Positions 25,970-35,689 are shown, counted from the stretch's first letter. The stretch: DNA of 64,000 bases from Gallionella capsiferriformans ES-2 (GCF_000145255.1 NC_014394.1:1116001-1180000); one strand, 5' to 3'. Program-made: numbers and translations. Notes: generated from the sequence alone by a model not told the origin.

Positions 25970-28351
25970 ATGACGATCGCTTCGATACAGCAGGATACGC
26001 TCAGGGCAAAGCGACTCCGGCAGGCAGGACAATTTGCAGAGGCCAAGCGTCTTTATCTTATTGTATTGCAGGCGGATCCGACTCATGCCCAAGCGAATGA
26101 CGGGATGGGGGGCGTTGAGCTGGCGCTTGGCAATCCGGCTGCCGCACTGGGATTTTTTATGGCAGCCCTCGAGTCGGATCCGGTTTGCAGCCAATACTGG
26201 ATCAATTACATCGAGACCTTGTTACAACTCGGTCAGTTGGACGCCGCGCGCGAAGTGCTGGCGCTGGCTGTGCAGCAGGGGATGCACGGGGCGGCGCTTG
26301 ACGCCTTGATGTTGAGATTGGACGGTCGTGCACACCCGCTTGATGCGCTGACGCCACTCGCCGATTCGAATGTTAAGGTTGAACCACCTTCGGATCAGAT
26401 CACTGAATTGCTGACGCTATTCTCCGAAAAAAAATACGCTGACGTGCTGCTTGTTGCCGGAAAAATGACGGCTGACTATCCGCTATTCGCCTTGGGCTGG
26501 AAGATGCTGGGGGCGGTGTTAAAGCTGACGGGGTGGCATGAAGCGGCGCTGACGGCGATGCAAACCTCGGTGGTGCTGTCGCCGTTTGATGCGCAGGCGC
26601 AGGGCAATTTGGGTGTTGCATTCAAGGATTTGGGGCGGTTTGAAGAGGCCGTGGCGAGTTTTCGGCAGGCGTTGCAGATTAATCCTGATTATGCGCAGGC
26701 GCATTGCAATTTGGGGGCGACGCTCAAGGCGCTCAACCGACCTGCCGATGCCGAGGCCAGTTACCGCAAAGCCTTGCAATTGGCGCCCGATTACGCTGAA
26801 GCGTACAGCAATCTCGGGATTGTGCTGCAGGCGTCGGGGCGCTGGGCTGATGCGGAAACCTGTTTTGTGCAGGCTTTGCAATTGAAGCCGGATCTGTTGG
26901 AGGCGCGCAGCAATCTGGGGCATCTTTTTCTGGAGAACGGTCGATTCTTGGATGCCGAAACGTGTTACCGGCAGGTATTGCAAAGTGCGCCTGATAACGC
27001 CGAGGCTCACAGCGCGCTAGGTAATGTGTATATGAAATTGGACAGGCTCGATGAGGCGGTTGCCTGTTTCCGTCATGCGATCGAACTTAAGCCGGACTTT
27101 GTGGTGGCACACAGTAATTTGATTTTTGCGTTGGACCTGTCGGGTGAATTGACGCCGGCGACCTTGTATGAAGAGCGAAAACGATGGAATGCCGTACATG
27201 CGGCCCATTTAGATCCTAGTCGGCCTCACTTGAATGTTGCAGACGCTGAACGACGCTTGCGGATAGGCTATGTGTCAGCGGACTTCAAAGCGCATTCTGC
27301 CGCTTATGCGTTTGGAAATATGCTGGTTAATTTTGATGCGGGGTGCTTTGATGTCATCGCCTATTCTAATACGCTGGTAGAGGATGACTTAAGTTTGGTT
27401 TTTCAGCGTGCGGTAACGGGCTGGAGAAACATTGTCGGACTGTCTGACGAAGCGGTTGCCTGCAGGATACGCGAAGATCAGATCGATATTCTGGTCGATT
27501 TGTCAGGACATACGGCGGGAAATCGTTTATTGGTGTTTGCTCGCAAGCCGGCGCCCATTCAGATTTCAGCGTGGGGGTATGCAGCGGGTACGGGGTTGTC
27601 TGCGATGGATGTTTTATTCTCAGACCGCGTGGTGATTCCGCCCGCGGAGCAGGCATTGTATAGCGAAAAAATCAGCTACTTACCCAGCTTGATTTGTTCC
27701 TTTATGCCGTTTAATTATCCTGCGGTGAATGAACTGCCTGCGTTATCGGCCGGTACGGTCACGTTTGGTTCGTTTAACCGTTTAGTCAAAAGCTCTGAGG
27801 CGGTGTACGCGGCGTGGGCGAAGATACTGCTGGCGGTTCCGGGCAGCAGGATGATATTAAAAACGCATGAACTGGATGATGCCGTGGTGAGTGCCCGGGT
27901 CGCGGGATATTTTGTGCGGGCAGGGGTTGAGGTTGGGCGTATCGTGTTACAGGGCAAGACGTCAAGAGAGGCGCATTTGGCCGCATTTAACCAGATCGAT
28001 ATTGCGCTGGATCCTTTTCCTCATGGGGGGGGGATGACGGCGATCGAAGGGCTGATGATGGGGGTGCCTGTTATTACGCTTCGCTGGCCAACGATGGTAG
28101 GGCGTGTCTCAGCATCAATCATGACGACACTGGGTTTGACGGACTGGATCGCGCAAACGCCGCAGGAGTATGTTGATATGGCCGTTCAGAAGGCGGCCAA
28201 TTTGCAATCGTTGTCGGCGCTCAGGGGGCGCTTGCGGGGTATTTTTTCAACATCCATAATCGGTGACCAGCAAGCTTATGTTCGTTGTGTTGAACAGGAG
28301 TACCGGCGGTTATGGCGTGAATGGTGTGTACACCAATCGGCGGGTCAGTAA
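25970..28351 (+). CDS. TPR-repeat GT41-like glycosyltransferase 3
   Basis: A 793-residue paralog with a shorter TPR array. The N-terminal module is present but diverged (PTHAQANDGMGGVELAL; YWINYIETLLQLGQ; AVQQGMHGAALDAL). About six TPRs follow, then the GT41 domain from RRLRIGYVSADFKAHSAAYAF with the active-site His kept, DILVDLSGHTAGNRLLVFARKPAPIQ, and DPFPHGGGMTAIEGLMMGVP. The ATG at 25970 is chosen because it matches the N-terminus of the paralogs; the frame is open from 25892 but would overlap the previous gene. Different TPR number suggests a different reach or acceptor site. Confidence 0.88.
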   Translation: MTIASIQQDTLRAKRLRQAGQFAEAKRLYLIVLQADPTHAQANDGMGGVELALGNPAAALGFFMAALESDPVCSQYWINYIETLLQLGQLDAAREVLALAVQQGMHGAALDALMLRLDGRAHPLDALTPLADSNVKVEPPSDQITELLTLFSEKKYADVLLVAGKMTADYPLFALGWKMLGAVLKLTGWHEAALTAMQTSVVLSPFDAQAQGNLGVAFKDLGRFEEAVASFRQALQINPDYAQAHCNLGATLKALNRPADAEASYRKALQLAPDYAEAYSNLGIVLQASGRWADAETCFVQALQLKPDLLEARSNLGHLFLENGRFLDAETCYRQVLQSAPDNAEAHSALGNVYMKLDRLDEAVACFRHAIELKPDFVVAHSNLIFALDLSGELTPATLYEERKRWNAVHAAHLDPSRPHLNVADAERRLRIGYVSADFKAHSAAYAFGNMLVNFDAGCFDVIAYSNTLVEDDLSLVFQRAVTGWRNIVGLSDEAVACRIREDQIDILVDLSGHTAGNRLLVFARKPAPIQISAWGYAAGTGLSAMDVLFSDRVVIPPAEQALYSEKISYLPSLICSFMPFNYPAVNELPALSAGTVTFGSFNRLVKSSEAVYAAWAKILLAVPGSRMILKTHELDDAVVSARVAGYFVRAGVEVGRIVLQGKTSREAHLAAFNQIDIALDPFPHGGGMTAIEGLMMGVPVITLRWPTMVGRVSASIMTTLGLTDWIAQTPQEYVDMAVQKAANLQSLSALRGRLRGIFSTSIIGDQQAYVRCVEQEYRRLWREWCVHQSAGQ

Positions 28352-28369
28352 CTTTTAAGTTTATCATCT

Positions 28370-30622
28370 ATGTCTACCACACCGAGCACAGTGCACTATC
28401 TGAATCAAGCCGTCGCACAGCAATTAGCTGGCGAGTTTGATGCGGCCGAACGCAGCTATCTTGAGATATTGCGGCTAGATCCGCAGCATTCGGAGGCTCA
28501 GCACAATATGGGGGTGCTGCTGCTCAATCGGGGGGCGTCGGACGATGCACTGCTGTATTTACTGGCGGCACTGGAAATAGAGCCTTCGCGCGGACAATAC
28601 TGGATCAGCTATATCGATGCGCTGTTTAAGGCAGGGCAGAGGGAAGCGGCGCAGCAGGTTCTGGAACTTGCCGTACAACAAGGGCTGCAGGGCGAAGAAG
28701 TCGACGCGCTGTGTTTTCAGGCGCAGGAGATCGCGCCGTATTCACCCGTGTCTGCGGGTGTACCATCGTCTCAGGAACAGCAGACGCTGCTGGCGCTGTT
28801 CAATGCAGGGCAGCAGTCGGAGGCTGCCGTGCTCGCTCGTCGGATGACGCTCGCTTATCCTTCGTTCGGCGTGGGCTGGAAAGTGCTGGGTGCCGTGACG
28901 GTGAGCGATAAAGAGGCGCTTATCCCTATGCAGCAGGCCGCATTGCTTTGTCCCGATGATTTTGAGGCGCATTACAATCTTGGCTTGATACTTCAGGCGT
29001 TAGGACAGTTAGATGAGGCTGCCGCCAGCTATCGGCGGGCATTGCAGTTGAATCCTGATTATGCTCAGGGTTATAACAATCTGGGCGTCACGCTGCAAGA
29101 ACTGGGGAAGTTCGAAGAGGCGGAAGCCAGTTACCGGCGTGCCGTTTTGATCAAGCCGGATTACCTCAATGCGTATCACAATTTGGGTATCGTGCTGCAG
29201 TGCCTCAGTCGTTTCGATGAGGCTGAAGCCATTCACAGAAAAATATTGCAACTCAATCCCGATTACCCCGAAGCGCATTGCAATCTTGGTATCGTTCTAC
29301 TGAGTTTGGGGAAAAATGATGAGGCCGTAAAATGCTTTCGTCGCGCACTGCAACTCAAACCCGATTTTGTTGTGGCGCACAGCAATCTGATTTTTTGTCT
29401 GGATATGGCGTCGAGCGCCGATCTGTCTGAACTTCTACAGGAAAGAAAGCGCTGGGATGAGCGGCATGCAGCCCGTTTTTTGCAGGCAGCTCCTCATAGC
29501 AATACGCGTTCCCCGGATCGCTTGCTTCGAATTGGCTATGTATCGGCGGACTTTAGAAATCATTCCGCATCCAAGGCCTTTGGCGCAATGCTGACGCGGT
29601 ATGACAGGAGGCAGTTTGAAGTATTTGCTTATTCGAATTACAAGGGTGAGGACGACCGATACACCCGGTTGTTCAGGGAGAACGTAACCGGCTGGCGAAA
29701 TATTTCGGCGATGTCTGATGAGGCGGCGACGCAGCTGATCCGGGATGACTTGATCGATATTCTGGTGGATCTGTCCGGACATTCCGCGGGCAACCGCTTG
29801 CTGATTTTTGCGCGTAAACCCGCTCCCGTGCAGATTACCGCCTGGGGCTATGCCGCAGGCACAGGAATGCGTGCGATGGATGTTTTTTTTACCGATAAAG
29901 TGATCGTGCCGCCAGAGGAACAAAGGTTTTACAGCGAAGAAATCAGATATTTACCCAGCGCGCTGGGATCTTTTTTCATCGACCCTTTTCCCGATCTAAA
30001 TGAATTGCCCGCCTTGAACCTCGGGAGCATTACCTTTGGTTCCTTTAACCGTCTGGCAAAAATCTCAGGGCAGACTTACCGTATATGGGCTCAGATTTTG
30101 CTGCAGGTTCCGGGAAGTTGCTTGATACTCAAGACGCCGGAGTTGAATGAACGTTCTAATCGCGAACGAATTTTAAGGTATTTTGAAAATGCGGGGCTGA
30201 CCGCCGACCGGATTGTCATGTTGGGGCGCTCATCGTGGTTTGAACATATGCGGGCCTACCAGCAGGTCGATATCGCGCTTGATCCGTTTCCGCACGGCGG
30301 TGGCATGACCGCGATGGAAGGTCTGATGATGGGGGTGCCTGTCATTACCTTGAACTGGCCGATACTGACGGGCAGGCTGTCTTCATCGTTGATGACGACG
30401 CTGGGGCTGCAAGATTGGATAGTACAAAGTGAGGATCAGTATCTGGAGTTAGCCATCAAAAAATCCGCTCAGTTGCGGCAACTCTCTGCGTTGCGCCAGA
30501 CATTGCGCGGTCTGTTTAGCGCATCAATTATCGGTGATCAGGGGGCTTACACGCGGGTTGTCGAGCAGGAATACCGCGCGCTGTGGCGTGAATGGTGTGC
30601 ATCTAACGGTGAATCGAATTGA
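28370..30622 (+). CDS. TPR-repeat GT41-like glycosyltransferase 4
   Basis: A 750-residue paralog, the smallest of the set. It has the shared N-terminal module (PQHSEAQHNMGVLLLNR; YWISYIDALFKAGQ; AVQQGLQGEEVDAL), about five TPRs, and a complete GT41 domain (LLRIGYVSADFRNHSASKAF with the His kept; DILVDLSGHSAGNRLLIFARKPAPVQ; DPFPHGGGMTAMEGLMMGVP). The TPR equivalent to GWKVLGAV has a shortened first repeat. It starts 18 bases after gene 3, and its stop overlaps the TTG start of the HAD gene. Confidence 0.88.
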   Translation: MSTTPSTVHYLNQAVAQQLAGEFDAAERSYLEILRLDPQHSEAQHNMGVLLLNRGASDDALLYLLAALEIEPSRGQYWISYIDALFKAGQREAAQQVLELAVQQGLQGEEVDALCFQAQEIAPYSPVSAGVPSSQEQQTLLALFNAGQQSEAAVLARRMTLAYPSFGVGWKVLGAVTVSDKEALIPMQQAALLCPDDFEAHYNLGLILQALGQLDEAAASYRRALQLNPDYAQGYNNLGVTLQELGKFEEAEASYRRAVLIKPDYLNAYHNLGIVLQCLSRFDEAEAIHRKILQLNPDYPEAHCNLGIVLLSLGKNDEAVKCFRRALQLKPDFVVAHSNLIFCLDMASSADLSELLQERKRWDERHAARFLQAAPHSNTRSPDRLLRIGYVSADFRNHSASKAFGAMLTRYDRRQFEVFAYSNYKGEDDRYTRLFRENVTGWRNISAMSDEAATQLIRDDLIDILVDLSGHSAGNRLLIFARKPAPVQITAWGYAAGTGMRAMDVFFTDKVIVPPEEQRFYSEEIRYLPSALGSFFIDPFPDLNELPALNLGSITFGSFNRLAKISGQTYRIWAQILLQVPGSCLILKTPELNERSNRERILRYFENAGLTADRIVMLGRSSWFEHMRAYQQVDIALDPFPHGGGMTAMEGLMMGVPVITLNWPILTGRLSSSLMTTLGLQDWIVQSEDQYLELAIKKSAQLRQLSALRQTLRGLFSASIIGDQGAYTRVVEQEYRALWREWCASNGESN

Positions 30623-31218
30623 CCCTGCGCATCGGCATCGACTTTGATAATACGCTGGCCTGTTACGATCAGGTTTTTACTGCTTTGGCGCGCGAACTGA
30701 ATCTCATCGACCTGTCTGAAGTTAAAACTAAGCAAGAGATCAGGGCGCAGGCCAGGTTGCGCGACGAACGGTTGTGGCAGCGCATGCAGGGGATGGTTTA
30801 CGGGCAGCGCATGCAACAGGCCGAGCTGTTTTCGGGTGCGGCTGAATTTTTGTCCCACTGTGCGGCGAATCGGGTTGATGTGTACATCGTCAGCCACAAG
30901 ACGCGCCTCGGGCATTTTGATGAGACTCAGACCGACTTGCGTGAGGCGGCCCGCTTATGGATGCGTCATCAGGGATTTTTCGACCGCTATGCCATCCTCG
31001 AAGAAAATCTGTATTTTGAATCAACTCAGTCTGACAAGATTGCGCGTATCAACAGTTTGCAGTGCGATTTTTTTATCGATGATCTGCCGGAAATTTTGCA
31101 TCACCCCGAGTTGGCGCACTCCATTAAAAAAATCTTGTTTAACAGCAATGCGGCTGCCGCGGATGTGACAACGTGCGCCAGTTGGCGGGAGATTAGGGCG
31201 GTGATCTTTGGAAGCTGA
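30619..31218 (+). CDS. HAD-superfamily phosphatase-like protein
   Basis: A 199-residue protein with the HAD nucleophile motif GIDFDNTLACYD (Asp8 and Asp10), a Ser in motif II (VYIVSHKT) and an acidic motif late in the fold (CDFFIDDLPEIL). It probably removes a phosphate from a small molecule such as a sugar phosphate. The start is a TTG whose last two bases are the first two of the previous stop (TTGA); no suitable ATG exists. It heads the sugar-modifying part of the array and is followed by a kinase-like gene, so phosphate removal and addition may be steps of one pathway (inference). Confidence 0.78.
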   Translation: MTLRIGIDFDNTLACYDQVFTALARELNLIDLSEVKTKQEIRAQARLRDERLWQRMQGMVYGQRMQQAELFSGAAEFLSHCAANRVDVYIVSHKTRLGHFDETQTDLREAARLWMRHQGFFDRYAILEENLYFESTQSDKIARINSLQCDFFIDDLPEILHHPELAHSIKKILFNSNAAAADVTTCASWREIRAVIFGS

Positions 31219-32179
31219 ATTTATAAAAATTGCGGAAGCCTTAAGCGGGCGACGCGTCGAGCAGCTGCTGCTGTGCAAGAGCGGTAGGAATAGCCGTGTC
31301 TATAAGGTGGTCTGCGGTGATGATGTGTATGCCCTGAAGAGCTATCCGCCTAAAAATTCCGATCCTCGAGACAGGTTCGGCACCGAAATTCGTGCGCTCA
31401 ATTTTTATCAGGACAACGACAATCCGTATACGCCGAAGCTGCTGGCGCTGGGCGATTCCTGCGCGCTGATGGAGTGGATAGAGGGGCGTCTTGTTATCGC
31501 CCCCGATGCAAAAGACATCGATCAGGCGATCGATTTCATTCGTCTCACGCATGCCGCAGTGAACAAGGGTGGCGAGGTGTTCGGGTTGGCCTCAGAACCC
31601 TGTCTGTCTGGTGCGGATCTGTACCGGCATATTTCAGTGCGACTTGAAAAACTCATCGTGTTGCCGGAATTGAAGTGCTACCTTAGCTCTGAAATCCTCC
31701 CCTTGCTCGAACGCGCACGGAGGCATGCCGAACATGCGGCATTTACGGCGGCACTCCCCAAATCGAAACAAAGTCTGATCCCTGCCGATTTCGGTTTTCA
31801 TAACGCGATCAGGACGGAGAACGGGCGGCTGCGTTTTATCGATTTTGAATATTTTGGCTGGGACGATCCGGTCAGACTCACGGCGGATTTTTTGCTGCAC
31901 CCGGGGCGCGCACTGGACGCGCAGTGCGCGAATCAATTCCGTTCGGCAATGATCTCCCTGTTCCAAACAGATGAATATTTCGAATCCCGTCTGTTAAACT
32001 TGCTGCCGCTGTATGCGATACGCTGGGTTTTGATCCTGCTGAACGAATTTCTGCCAGAACGCTGGGATGCAAGGGTTTTTGCAGGCGAGACCGCGTCCCA
32101 TGCAGAAATAAAAGCGCAGCAGCTCAAGAAAGCCCGGCTTGCTGCCGATAAGGCTGTTGATAGCCTTAAACTACCCTGA
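31208..32179 (+). CDS. APH/choline-kinase-like phosphotransferase
   Basis: A 323-residue protein with the aminoglycoside-phosphotransferase fold pattern: a Lys in YALKSYPP near residue 45, the catalytic-loop variant LIPADFGFHNAIR (D and N kept, first His replaced by Pro-Ala), and the metal-binding segment RFIDFEYFGWDDP. Such enzymes phosphorylate sugars, choline or amino alcohols; the substrate is unknown. It begins with TTG, overlapping the HAD gene by 11 bases. Antibiotic resistance is unlikely given the setting inside a biosynthetic operon. Confidence 0.8.
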   Translation: MEAEFIKIAEALSGRRVEQLLLCKSGRNSRVYKVVCGDDVYALKSYPPKNSDPRDRFGTEIRALNFYQDNDNPYTPKLLALGDSCALMEWIEGRLVIAPDAKDIDQAIDFIRLTHAAVNKGGEVFGLASEPCLSGADLYRHISVRLEKLIVLPELKCYLSSEILPLLERARRHAEHAAFTAALPKSKQSLIPADFGFHNAIRTENGRLRFIDFEYFGWDDPVRLTADFLLHPGRALDAQCANQFRSAMISLFQTDEYFESRLLNLLPLYAIRWVLILLNEFLPERWDARVFAGETASHAEIKAQQLKKARLAADKAVDSLKLP

Positions 32180-32186
32180 GAAAAAC

Positions 32187-32996
32187 ATGCCTCTTGATGA
32201 ACGTGCAATAAATTTGAGAAAACTGGTCGTGCGCGGTCTGGCGGGCGGCGGGCGCGGGCATTTGGGACCGGCGCTGTCACTGATAGAAATATTGCGCGTG
32301 CTCTACGACGATGTGCTACGCCATCAGCCTGACAATCCGCGCTGGCCTGAACGCGACCGCTGCATCCTGAGCAAAGGCCACGGCTGTCTTGCGCTTTACG
32401 CGTTGCTGGCCGATCAGGGCTATTTCCCTACCGAGGCTCTGGATGATTTTTGCAAGCGCAATGCGATGCTGGGCGGTCACCCTGAAGCCGGAAAAATCCC
32501 CGGGGTGGAAGCCTCCACAGGTTCTCTCGGGCACGGTATGCCCATCGGGCTGGGTATGGCGTTGGCCGCACGCATGGCGGGACGAGGCAGTAAAGTTTTT
32601 GTCGTCGTAGGCGATGGCGAAATCAACGAAGGCTCGGTCTGGGAGGCTGCACTGTGTGCCGGCAAGCACGCGCTGGACAATTACACCGTGCTGATCGATT
32701 ACAACAAGATACAGGCGAGCGGGCCGACGGCTGATATTCAGGATCTGGAACCTTTAACCGACAAGTGGCGCAGTTTCGGTTTTGCCGTGACCGAGGTCAA
32801 CGGGCACGATGTTGTGGCCTTGCGCAGAACCTTGACCTCGCTGCCTGCTGGCAAGCCTAATGTGGTGATCTGCCATACGGTCAAGGGCAAGGGCGTCTCT
32901 TTTGCCGAGAACAATCCCGACTGGCATCACAAGGCCAAGATAGGCGAGAAGGACGTGTTCGATATGTTGTCTGCACTGGATAGTTATCATGCGTAA
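32187..32996 (+). CDS. Transketolase, N-terminal subunit (split)
   Basis: A 269-residue thiamine-diphosphate-binding half of a two-gene transketolase. It has the TPP motif GDGEINEGSVWEAA ending in the conserved Asn (LIDYNKIQASG), the active-site His regions (RGHLGPALSLIE, SKGHGCLALYA) and GSLGHGMPIGLGMALAARM. The ATG at 32187 gives the normal start. It overlaps its partner by 8 bases. Split transketolases in polysaccharide clusters are thought to transfer a two-carbon ketol unit in synthesis of unusual sugars. Confidence 0.92.
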   Translation: MPLDERAINLRKLVVRGLAGGGRGHLGPALSLIEILRVLYDDVLRHQPDNPRWPERDRCILSKGHGCLALYALLADQGYFPTEALDDFCKRNAMLGGHPEAGKIPGVEASTGSLGHGMPIGLGMALAARMAGRGSKVFVVVGDGEINEGSVWEAALCAGKHALDNYTVLIDYNKIQASGPTADIQDLEPLTDKWRSFGFAVTEVNGHDVVALRRTLTSLPAGKPNVVICHTVKGKGVSFAENNPDWHHKAKIGEKDVFDMLSALDSYHA

Positions 32997-33942
32997 AGTC
33001 TGTCTCGATACGATACACAGTCTGGCTCACCGCGATCCGCGCGTGGTGTTCATCGGCTCTGATTTGGGCGCCGGCGTGATGGATGAAATGAAGCAATCGC
33101 TCCCCGGGCGATTTTTCATGGAAGGGATTTACGAGGCCAATGTCGTCGGCATGGCGGCCGGGATGGCGATGGATGGCTTCATTCCTTACGTGAATACCAT
33201 CGCGACCTTCCTGACCCGACGCGCGTTCGAGCAGGTCGCGCTCGACTTGTGTCTGCACAGGCTGCCCGTGCGTCTGATCGGCAACGGCGGGGGCGTGGTG
33301 TACGCGCCGCTCGGACCTACCCATCTGGCGGTCGATGATTTCGCGCTGATGCGGGTGCTGCCCAATATGACGGTGGTCGCGGTCAGCGATGCTGACGAGA
33401 TGCGCCGTTTGATGGAAGCATCACTCGACTGGCCGGATCCGATCTATATTCGTCTGGCTAAAGGCGGGGATAAAATCGTCAGTTGCGAGGATGACGGTTT
33501 TGCGATCGGCAAAGCGATCGTGCGGCGTCGTGCCGCGACGTCAGGTCACATACTGTTCGCCACCACCGGGGTGATGACGACTCATGCGCTGGCGGCGGCG
33601 GAGAGTCTGGCCGCGCTCGGGATAGACAGCACGGTGCTGCATTTTCATACCGTAAAGCCGCTTGATGTGGATGCGTTGCTCGAACATGCAAAAGAGGCGT
33701 GTGCGGTCGTGACGGTCGAGGAACATTCGCTCATCGGCGGCTTCGGTTCTGCGATTCTTGAGGCCTTGAGCGATCAGTTGCTCAACATGCCGCCGGTTAA
33801 GCGATTGGGACTGTCGGATGAATTTGCCAGTATTTACGGCAGTCAGAACGATGTGCTCGAAGCGAGCGGACTGATGCCGGTTCAGATTGCGGACACCACT
33901 GCGCGGTTATTTAATGCGATTATTGAAGGAGCTCGCCGGTGA
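32989..33942 (+). CDS. Transketolase, C-terminal subunit (split)
   Basis: A 317-residue pyrimidine-binding and C-terminal half of the split transketolase. It has the Glu motif MEGIYEANVVGMAAGMAMDG, ATFLTRRAFEQVALDLC and the conserved GGGVVYAPLGPTHLAVDD. The C-terminal domain contains HTVKPLDVDALL and VEEHSLIGGFGSAI. The ATG overlaps the N-subunit stop (ATGCGTAA). The two proteins should form one active TPP enzyme in the cytoplasm. Confidence 0.92.
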   Translation: MRKVCLDTIHSLAHRDPRVVFIGSDLGAGVMDEMKQSLPGRFFMEGIYEANVVGMAAGMAMDGFIPYVNTIATFLTRRAFEQVALDLCLHRLPVRLIGNGGGVVYAPLGPTHLAVDDFALMRVLPNMTVVAVSDADEMRRLMEASLDWPDPIYIRLAKGGDKIVSCEDDGFAIGKAIVRRRAATSGHILFATTGVMTTHALAAAESLAALGIDSTVLHFHTVKPLDVDALLEHAKEACAVVTVEEHSLIGGFGSAILEALSDQLLNMPPVKRLGLSDEFASIYGSQNDVLEASGLMPVQIADTTARLFNAIIEGARR

Positions 33943-35003
33943 GCCAGCTATACAGCAATCTGAAGTTTTTACGCTATGCCGATCACATTGCCGCGTTGCA
34001 CGATCAGCGCGTTGTCGCCCCCGTCCACATTCGCATCAAGCCGATGAATCACTGCAACCACGACTGCTGGTATTGCGCGTACCGGGTCAGCAATCTGCAG
34101 CTGGGCGAGGATATCGATTACAAAGACACGATCCCCAAGGCCAAGATGTTCGAGATCGTCGAGGACGTGATCGCGATGGGCGTTAAAGCCGTCACGTTTT
34201 CAGGAGGGGGGGAGCCGCTGCTCTACAAACCGCTGCCCGAGGTCGTCAAACGGCTGGCCGAAGGCGGGGTGCGGGTGGCGACGCTGACTAACGGCTCTAA
34301 TTTGAAGGGGCGGGTGGCTGATGCGTTCGCCGAGTACGGTACCTGGGTTCGGGTGTCCACCGATGCGTGGGATGATGCCAGTTTCGCCAAATCGCGCGGC
34401 ATTAAAGAAGGGGAGTTCACCCAGTTGCTGGAGAACCTTAGCCGTTTTTCGGCGCGCGGATCCAAATGCGTGCTGGGGGTGAGTTTCATTGTCGATGAAA
34501 CCAACTGTACCCATTTATATGACGCCTGCCTGCTGCTCAAAAATGCCGGTGTGAATCATGTGAAGTTTTCCGGTGTGGTGGTGAGTAATTCCGGTGAGCA
34601 GAACAATGTCTATCACGCGCGGATCAGGGACGTTGTGACCGAACAAATCGAGCGCGCCCGCACGCTGGCGGACGAAAAATTCTCTGTCATCAATCATTAT
34701 CACGATCTTGACGATCGTTTCGAGAAAGCTTACACGACCTGTCCTTATCTGATGTTCCTGACGGTGATCGGTGCAGATTGTAAGGTGTATACCTGTCAGG
34801 ATAAGGCGTTTACCGTTTCGGGCACCTTAGGTTCGATTGCCGAACGCAGTTTTCGCGACTTCTGGTTTTCCGAAGAAAACCGTCGCCGTATCTTTGAACT
34901 CAACCCGTCCAAAGAGTGTACGCATCACTGCGTCTCGCACGGCAAAAATCTGGCGATCGCCGATTTGCTTTCGATCGATCCTGATCACGGTGCTTTTGTC
35001 TGA
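33939..35003 (+). CDS. Radical SAM enzyme with C-terminal auxiliary cluster region
   Basis: A 354-residue radical SAM protein. Cys39, Cys43 and Cys46 (CNHDCWYC) bind the 4Fe-4S cluster, and TFSGGGEPLLY is the SAM-binding GGE-type motif. Later cysteines (TTCPYLMF, DCKVYTCQDK, ECTHHCVSHGK) look like a SPASM-type auxiliary cluster domain. The start is GTG overlapping the transketolase stop (GTGA). The reaction is unknown. In a sugar-nucleotide setting it could do a radical dehydration, epimerisation or C-C bond formation; peptide modification is the other option for SPASM-like enzymes. Confidence 0.85.
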   Translation: MSQLYSNLKFLRYADHIAALHDQRVVAPVHIRIKPMNHCNHDCWYCAYRVSNLQLGEDIDYKDTIPKAKMFEIVEDVIAMGVKAVTFSGGGEPLLYKPLPEVVKRLAEGGVRVATLTNGSNLKGRVADAFAEYGTWVRVSTDAWDDASFAKSRGIKEGEFTQLLENLSRFSARGSKCVLGVSFIVDETNCTHLYDACLLLKNAGVNHVKFSGVVVSNSGEQNNVYHARIRDVVTEQIERARTLADEKFSVINHYHDLDDRFEKAYTTCPYLMFLTVIGADCKVYTCQDKAFTVSGTLGSIAERSFRDFWFSEENRRRIFELNPSKECTHHCVSHGKNLAIADLLSIDPDHGAFV

Positions 35004-35689
35004 TGTCCCGCGTTAACAAAGCCACGGGCCGCCTGCTCAATATCGTCACGCCGCTGCACCAGCTGACGCGCCGTGACTATCTGGCGCGGATGACAGACGA
35101 CAAGGTTGCCTGCATGAAAATGGCCAAACAATACGGACAGGACTACTGGGACGGCGACAGGCGCTATGGCTATGGCGGTTATAAATACATGCCAGGGCGC
35201 TGGAAGCCGGTCGCCCAAGCTTTGATTAAAACCTATGGTCTGGGGCCCGGGTCATCGGTGCTGGACGTGGGCTGCGGCAAGGGGTTTTTGTTGCACGAGA
35301 TGCTTTTGTTAGAGCCGGAACTCAAAATCTGCGGTTTTGATGTGTCCTCTTATGGCATCGAATGCGCGAGCGTCGAGGTGAAACCTCATTTGTTCTTACA
35401 TCAGGCGCAGCAGCCTTATCCGTTTGCGGATCAGCAGTTCGATCTGGTAATTTCGCTGGGTACGCTGCACAACCTGCAGCTGTTCGATTTGAAAGCGGCA
35501 CTGACGGAAGTTGAGCGGGTAGGTAAAAATGCTTATGTGATGGTCGAGAGTTACCGCAACGAGCAGGAGCTGTTCAATCTGGAGTGTTGGGCGCTGACTG
35601 CGGAATCGCTGTTTGATTTTGATGAGTGGGTCTGGCTATACGGCGAGTTCGGTTATCGCGGCGATTACGAGTTTATCTACTTCGAATGA
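35003..35689 (+). CDS. Class I SAM-dependent methyltransferase
   Basis: A 228-residue cytoplasmic methyltransferase. Motif I is VLDVGCGKGFLLHEM near residue 90, followed by the acidic strand-2 region CGFDVSSYGIE and FDLVISLGTLHNLQ at motif post-II. The N-terminal segment has the unusual GQDYWDGDRRYGYGGYKYMPGRW patch (Tyr/Gly-rich). It overlaps the radical SAM gene by one base and the next epimerase by four. The substrate is likely the sugar precursor made by this operon (inference). Confidence 0.87.
   Translation: MSRVNKATGRLLNIVTPLHQLTRRDYLARMTDDKVACMKMAKQYGQDYWDGDRRYGYGGYKYMPGRWKPVAQALIKTYGLGPGSSVLDVGCGKGFLLHEMLLLEPELKICGFDVSSYGIECASVEVKPHLFLHQAQQPYPFADQQFDLVISLGTLHNLQLFDLKAALTEVERVGKNAYVMVESYRNEQELFNLECWALTAESLFDFDEWVWLYGEFGYRGDYEFIYFE

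Noticed and set aside
23044..27957. Minus-strand frames with repeated short motifs opposite the TPR-GT genes.
   Set aside because: The periodic motifs are the antisense image of TPR codons, not independent genes.
31208..32179. Aminoglycoside-resistance phosphotransferase.
   Set aside because: The fold fits the APH superfamily, but the catalytic loop is altered and the gene is embedded in a biosynthetic operon.
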